Positions 59,536-64,000 of a DNA stretch of 64,000 nt are shown here, piece after piece. The position numbers and the translations under genes were made by a program. Each line of letters opens with the position of its first letter. Position 1 is the first letter of the stretch. The notes under the pieces are model-generated. The model was not told where the DNA came from. It made no database searches and worked only from the letters and a program-made list of their open reading frames with translations. Source of the stretch: PALSA-612 sp963755155 (GTDB taxonomy: Bacteria > Actinomycetota > Thermoleophilia > Gaiellales > Gaiellaceae); assembly GCA_963755155.1 (NCBI GenBank), contig CAVWIV010000017.1:70883-134882 (forward strand). Direction: 5' to 3'.

Positions 59536-60454
59536 CTAGAGCGTCAGAACCTTCGAGATGTTGAGGAACGCGGGCCCGAGGATGACGATGAACATCGACG
59601 GGAAGATGAAGATGACCGTCGGGAACAGCATCTTCACGGGCGCCTTCATCGCCTTCTCCTCGGCGGCCATCTGACGCCGGTGACGCGTGTCCACAGCCTG
59701 CACGCGAAGGATGCGGCCGAGCGAGATTCCGAACTGGTCTGCCTGGACGATCGCCCTCGCGAACGCGGCGATCTCGGGAATGCCCGTGCGGTCGGCAAGC
59801 TTCTTCAGCGCGTCCTGCCGGCTCTCGCCGATGCGCATCTCGTTGAGCGTGAGCGAGAACTCCTCGCCGAGCGGCCCCTCGACCTGCTCGGTGATCTTCA
59901 CCACGGCGGCGTCGAAGCCGAGGCCGGCCTCGACGCTGACGGCGAGGAGGTCGAGCGCGTCGGGGAGATCCTGGCTGAGCCGCTCCTGGCGGGCGCGGAT
60001 CTTCTTGTTGAGGACGAAGTCCGGAGCGATGAAGCCGACAGCTGCGAGCCCCATACCCAGCGCGAAGCCCATCACCGGGCCCTTCGCCGGGCCGAAGAAG
60101 ATGATGCCGACGACGAGCCCTGCCACGGCGGCGAATCCCTTCGTGGCGAGGAACGTCATGGGCGAGACGCGACGGCCGAGGCCTGCCGAGAGCAGTCGCA
60201 GCTGAACCGTCTCCGACCGTCATCTTCGGGTTCATGCGGAGCACTGTGCGTGCGGCGTGCTCCATGGCGGGCATGAGTGCGCGAGTCCGCAGGGACGCCC
60301 TGGAGCGTTGCTGTCCTTCTTCGAACTTCGCTTGCCGTACGCGGCCGCGCGGCGGAACGAGAGCATGCGCTCTCTCGACGGTAGGCGTCACGTGCTCGGC
60401 GACGAGGTACACCGATCCTGCGAGACACATCAGAGCGACTACGAGCAGCAGCAT
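59536..60454 (-). CDS. tadC: TadC-like inner-membrane platform protein, frameshifted
   Basis: About 306 residues after deleting one G at about 60214. The N-terminus (MLLLVVALMCLAGSVYLVAE) and the rest, VETVQLRLLSAGLGRRVSPM and onward, fit. T2SF domain: QDLPDALDLLAVSVEAGLGF, VEGPLGEEFSLTLNEMRIGE and FARAIVQADQFGISLGRILR, with C-terminal helices. With TadB it forms the membrane platform that the TadA ATPase drives. It follows the vWA-TadB gene by four bases. Confidence 0.87.
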
Positions 60455-60458
60455 CACG

Positions 60459-62331
60459 TCACCCCTTGAACGAGACGATCTTCTTGAGGAGCAGGGATCC
60501 GACGGCCATCATCACGAGGCTGAGCATGATCATCTTGTGGCCGGCGGAGGTGTTGAAGAGCGGCGCCATGTAGCCGGGGTTCATCAGCGAGAGCGCGCCG
60601 GCGAGGAAGAACGGCAGCCCGACGAGCACGTAGGCCGACATGCGGCCCATTGCCGTCAGCGCCTTGATCTTCCGCGCGAACTGCTGGCGGTTGCGCACGG
60701 TGTCGGCGACCATGTCGAACAGCGACGCGAGCGAGCCACCGACCTGGCTCTGAACTGCGATCGCGGTAACGATGAACGAGAGGTTCTTCGAGCCGACTCG
60801 CTCCGCCATGTCGTTCATTGCGTCGTCGAGCGGGCGGCCCAGCCTCGTCTCCGTCAGGACGCGGTTGAACTCCTTCGCCGCGGGCTCGGCGCCGTCGTCG
60901 ACGATCGCCTGAAGCGCCTGCTTGAAGCTGTGGCCCGCCTTGAGCGACGCCGCCACGCCGATGAGGAGGTCGGGGAGCTGGTTCTCGAACGCCGCGAGGC
61001 GGCGCTGGGCCTTCATCCAGACCCAGCCGACCGGCAGCAGCGAGCCACCGATGAGGCCGGCGAGCGAGATCAGCGTCGACGACGCGATCACCGTCATCAG
61101 CAGCCCGACGAGGATGCTGGAGGCGGCCATCATGTACGCGAGCTCAGCTGTCTTCAGCGGTAGGTCGGCGCGCTCGATGAGGCCCCGCAGGCGGAGCCAG
61201 AGACGCGTCTCGCCTAGTGCGTTCTCCGTGATGCGGAACAAGCCCGGCGAGCGACTGGAGGCGCTCCTTCTTCACCTTCGTCTTCTTCGTCCGCTTCGGC
61301 TTCGGCGCGATGTGCCTCTGCACCTGGGCGCGGACGCGGTCGGCGGTGGCGGACGTGAAGAGGAGGACGAGGGAGACGAGCACGAGCAGGCCCACGAGCA
61401 GCCCGAGGCCCATCGAGCCGCCCTTGCCGTACGCGGCCGTCGGCAGGAGGCCGCCGGGCTTCTCCTCCTCCGCCGTCGCGGGGATCGGAGAGACCGCGGA
61501 GTCGCGCCCGAGCCCCGGCACCTGCGCGACGAGCTTCGGGGACTCTCCCGGGCGCCCCGACGTGATGTAGTCGAGCCGCCAGGTTCGCTTCAGCTCGTCT
61601 GCGAGCTCGGCGTAGATGCTCTTGAGGGCATCGGGAGACGGCGTGCCGTAGTACCTGCCTCCCGTCCGCTTCGCGAGGTACCGGAGCGGACCGGGCGTGA
61701 ACGCCTTGCTCTCGATCGCAACGACGTAGACGGTCGTCTCGGCCTCCTGCGCGGCCTTGATCGCGTCGGCCAGCGTCGCGGAAGACCGCGTCTCGTTCCC
61801 GTCGGTGGTGATGATGATGATCCGCGCGCGGTTGTCCTCTTCGGCGAGCGTCTCCGACGCGAGCACGATGTCGTCGTAGAGCGTCGTGCCCTTGATCGGG
61901 TCGACCTTGATGCCATCGAGCGCAGCGCGTGCCTCCGCGCCCACGTCGCTGAAGGGCTGGAGCAGCAACGGCTCCGTCGCGAACGACGTCACGCAGACCC
62001 TGTCCGTCGGCAGCTTCCCGGCGACGAAGGCGCTCGCAGCGGCGGTTGCCTGCTCGAGCGGCGCTCCTCTCATGGAGCGCGAGTGATCGACTGCGAGGCA
62101 GATGCTTCGTGACGCACCGAGGTTCTGCGCGAGGACGCCGGAGGCGGGAATGCCGTTCTCGATCAGCTGCGGCGGGAGCTTCGACGGCTTCGACGTGACG
62201 ATCGTGGCCTGTGCCCGCGGGTACGAGGCGGCGTCGACGCTGCGGATCTCCACCTCAGCACCGGCTACGGCCGGCGCACAGAGAGCGCCCAGCACCACCG
62301 CCAGGCAGGTGAGCCGGCGGCCGGAGATCAT
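60459..62331 (-). CDS. tadB: vWA-TadB fusion protein, frameshifted
   Basis: About 624 residues after deleting one base at about 61240. Signal peptide (LTCLAVVLGALCAPAVAGA); a von Willebrand A domain with MIDAS-type motif ICLAVDHSRSMRG and the later ITTDGNETR; a membrane helix (LGLLVGLLVLVSLVLLFTSA) and basic linker; then the T2SF domain FENQLPDLLIGVAASLKAGH, VQSQVGGSLASLFDMVADTV and terminal helices. The vWA part would be extracytoplasmic, possibly binding a pilus component or the wall. Overlaps tadA by four bases (ATGA). Confidence 0.85.
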
Positions 62332-63792
62332 GCCCGTGCGCCCCCGCCGAAGTTTCCGGCGGCGAAGCTCGAACGCAGGCCGAGGCCCGAGTCGTCTTCC
62401 GCCTCGAAGAACTTCGCCGGGAGGCTGACGCCGTTCGCCGCCATCTTCTCGAGGAAGTGCGGCTTGAGCCCGGAGCAGTTCAGCCCGCCAAGGAGCCGCA
62501 TGGCGTGCTGTGCCTGCGCGGTCTCCTCGTCCGGGGGCTTCGCTGCGAAGATGTCCTGAAGCGTCACGACGTCCGACTCCATCCGCAGCACCTCGGTGAT
62601 GTTCGTAATGCGGCGCGAGCCGTCGACGAGGCGTGTGATCTGCACGAGCAGGTCGAACGCGCTCGAGATCTGCTCGCGGATGGCGCGGAGCGGGAGCTCG
62701 ACGCCGGCGGTGAGCACGAGCGTCTCGAGCCGTGCGAGCGAGTCGCGCGGTGAGTTGGCGTGGACCGTGGTCAGCGAGCCTTCGTGGCCCGTGTTCATCG
62801 CCTGGAGCATGTCCACCGTCTCGGAGCCTCGGACCTCACCCACGATGATGCGGTCGGGGCGCATACGCAGGGAGTTGCGCAGGAGCTCGCGGACCCGGAT
62901 CTCGCCGGTGCCCTCGATGTTCGCCGGGCGCGACTCGAGCGTGATCACGTGGTCCTGCTGGAGCTGAAGCTCGGCTGCGTCCTCGATCGTCACGATGCGC
63001 TCGTCTCCGGGGACGTAGGCCGACATCGCGTTCAGCAGCGTCGTCTTACCGGTACCCGTACCTCCGGAGATGAGGATGTTGAGCTTCCCCTTCACGCACG
63101 CCGCCAGGAAGTGCGCAGCGCGGCTCGTGATGGAGCCGAACTCGATGAGGTCGTCCATCGTGTACGGGTCGCGCGAGAACTTGCGGATCGTGAGCGTCGG
63201 CCCGCTTGAGGGCGAGCGGCGGGATGATCGCGTTCACACGGCTGCCGTCGGGTAGACGGGCGTCGACCATCGGCGAGGACTCGTCGACGCGGCGGCCGAT
63301 CTGCGAGACGATCTTGTCGATGATGCGCAGCAGGTGCGCGTCGTCGACGAACGTCGCGTCCGTCGCCTCGAGCTTGCCCGTCCGCTCGACGTACACCTTG
63401 TCGGCGCCGTTGACCATGATCTCCGTCACGGTGTCGTCGCGGAGGAACGGCTCGAGCGGCCCGTAGCCGAGGATGTCGTCGGCGATGTCGGCGACGATCT
63501 GGCGGCGCTCCTCGCGGGTCAGCGGCGTCCGGTCGAGAGCGAGCTGCTCCATGACCGTGCGCATGACGCGCTCTTCGAGGTCCTGCGGCGACTCGGCCGC
63601 GAACAGCTCAGGGCCGAGCTGGGCGATGCACGCGTGGTGGACGCGGGTCTTCAGCTCCGCGTAGGGATCCTGCCGGCGAGCCCTGCCGCCTCCGTCCCCG
63701 TTCTGCGCCTCACGGGACGAGAGCGACGGCGTATCGGTGGCCGCGTCCTGCGTGACGAGGACGGGGCCGTTGATGCGGTCGTGGAGACCCAC
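62328..63792 (-). CDS. tadA: Tad pilus assembly ATPase TadA/CpaF, frameshifted
   Basis: About 488 residues after deleting one base at about 63204. N-terminal YGPLEPFLRDDTVTEIMVNG, VNAIIPPLALK, the Walker A GGTGTGKTTLLNAMSA, IVTIEDAAELQLQQ, the Asp/Glu box GEVRGSETVDMLQAMNTGHE and the His box TVHANSPRDSLARLE. Hexameric secretion ATPase that powers pilus assembly. The gene starts at GTG 63792, two bases after the upstream stop. It is followed by vWA-tadB. Confidence 0.93.
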
Positions 63793-63794
63793 GA

Positions 63795-64000
63795 CTAGCT
63801 CCGCATCCGGGAGAGGATGCTCTTCTTGCCGGCGTCCTTGCTCTTCGACTTGCCCTTCGTCTCGGCCATGAGGCTCTTGGCGAGGTCGACGATGGCCTTC
63901 GCGAAGTCCGCCCCGGGGTCGTTGAGCACGACCGGCTTGCCGCGGTTCACGGCGAGCGGGACGGCACGGTCGGACGGGAGGTCGGCCCTGATCTTCGTCT
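63795..64000 (-). CDS. CpaE-like (MinD/ParA) ATPase, C-terminal end
   Basis: The 3-prime end of a gene that continues beyond the right edge. The visible 68 residues (TKIRADLPSDRAVPLAVNRG, VVLNDPGADFAKAIVDLAKS, a basic tail KSKSKDAGKKSILSRMR) match the ends of CpaE/MinD-type ATPases that localise Tad pili. The Walker motifs lie outside the window. Confidence 0.75.
   Translation of the reverse strand, partial: TKIRADLPSDRAVPLAVNRGKPVVLNDPGADFAKAIVDLAKSLMAETKGKSKSKDAGKKSILSRMRS

Overview
This is a G+C-rich stretch (roughly two thirds G+C by eye) of a bacterial chromosome, densely packed with overlapping genes on both strands. The gene set suggests a member of the Actinomycetota, most likely the Thermoleophilia (Gaiella/Solirubrobacter relatives): ergothioneine genes egtB-egtD, an F420-type LLM oxidoreductase, a CtaG-type oxidase assembly protein, a SigB/SigF partner-switching cluster, a vWA-TadB fusion in a Tad pilus locus, DUF6458/DUF7144-type membrane proteins and a class-2 IleRS. 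The lineage is inference; no rRNA gene is present. There is no prophage, insertion sequence or CRISPR array.

Layout. 1-4.1 kb: end of a cyclic-nucleotide-binding gene, tRNA-Leu, a broken Phd/PIN toxin-antitoxin pair, a cupin, an MFS exporter and an ATP-grasp ligase. 4.1-7.6 kb: egtB-egtD-flavin disulfide reductase. 7.6-21.7 kb: metabolic and membrane genes, two cyclophilins and six of the window's seven tRNA genes... in detail tRNA-Arg(UCG), His, Arg(UCU), Gly and Pro here, with tRNA-Leu at the left edge, six tRNAs in all. 21.8-27.9 kb: ileS, thioredoxin, a secreted glycosidase, Nudix hydrolase, a second cNMP-binding protein and a serine hydrolase. 27.9-33.8 kb: RidA, two GCS2-type glutamate-cysteine ligases, a probable selenocysteine peroxiredoxin and a polytopic membrane protein. 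33.8-43.6 kb: a general-stress region with small membrane proteins, a SigB-type sigma factor, STAS antagonists, HATPase anti-sigma factors, a large SpoIIE phosphatase and CsbD. 43.6-49.9 kb: fabI, secreted proteins, a subtilase and short-chain dehydrogenases. 49.9-56.3 kb: a tightly overlapping eight-gene operon (HAD phosphatase, acpS, nnrE, nnrD, alr, cca, methyltransferase, M29 peptidase). 56.3-58.3 kb: ArfB and a secreted glycosidase. 58.4-64 kb: a Tad/Flp pilus operon (CpaE-like, TadA, vWA-TadB, TadC, coiled-coil protein), running off the right edge.

How the parts connect. Thiol and redox defence is the recurrent theme: ergothioneine synthesis, gamma-glutamylcysteine-forming ligases, thioredoxin, a selenoperoxiredoxin and a stress sigma-factor circuit. 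GTTT-N15-17-GGGTA-like promoters stand before the sigma operon itself and before several small stress and membrane genes, so part of the SigB regulon can be read from the sequence. Many first genes have a TANNNT -10 element only 6-10 bases before the start codon, which suggests leaderless transcripts.

Quality caveat. Sixteen genes, including essential ones (alr, the sigma factor), are frameshifted, 22 shifts in total, and every one is repaired by deleting a single base. This looks like residual insertion error in the assembly rather than gene decay.
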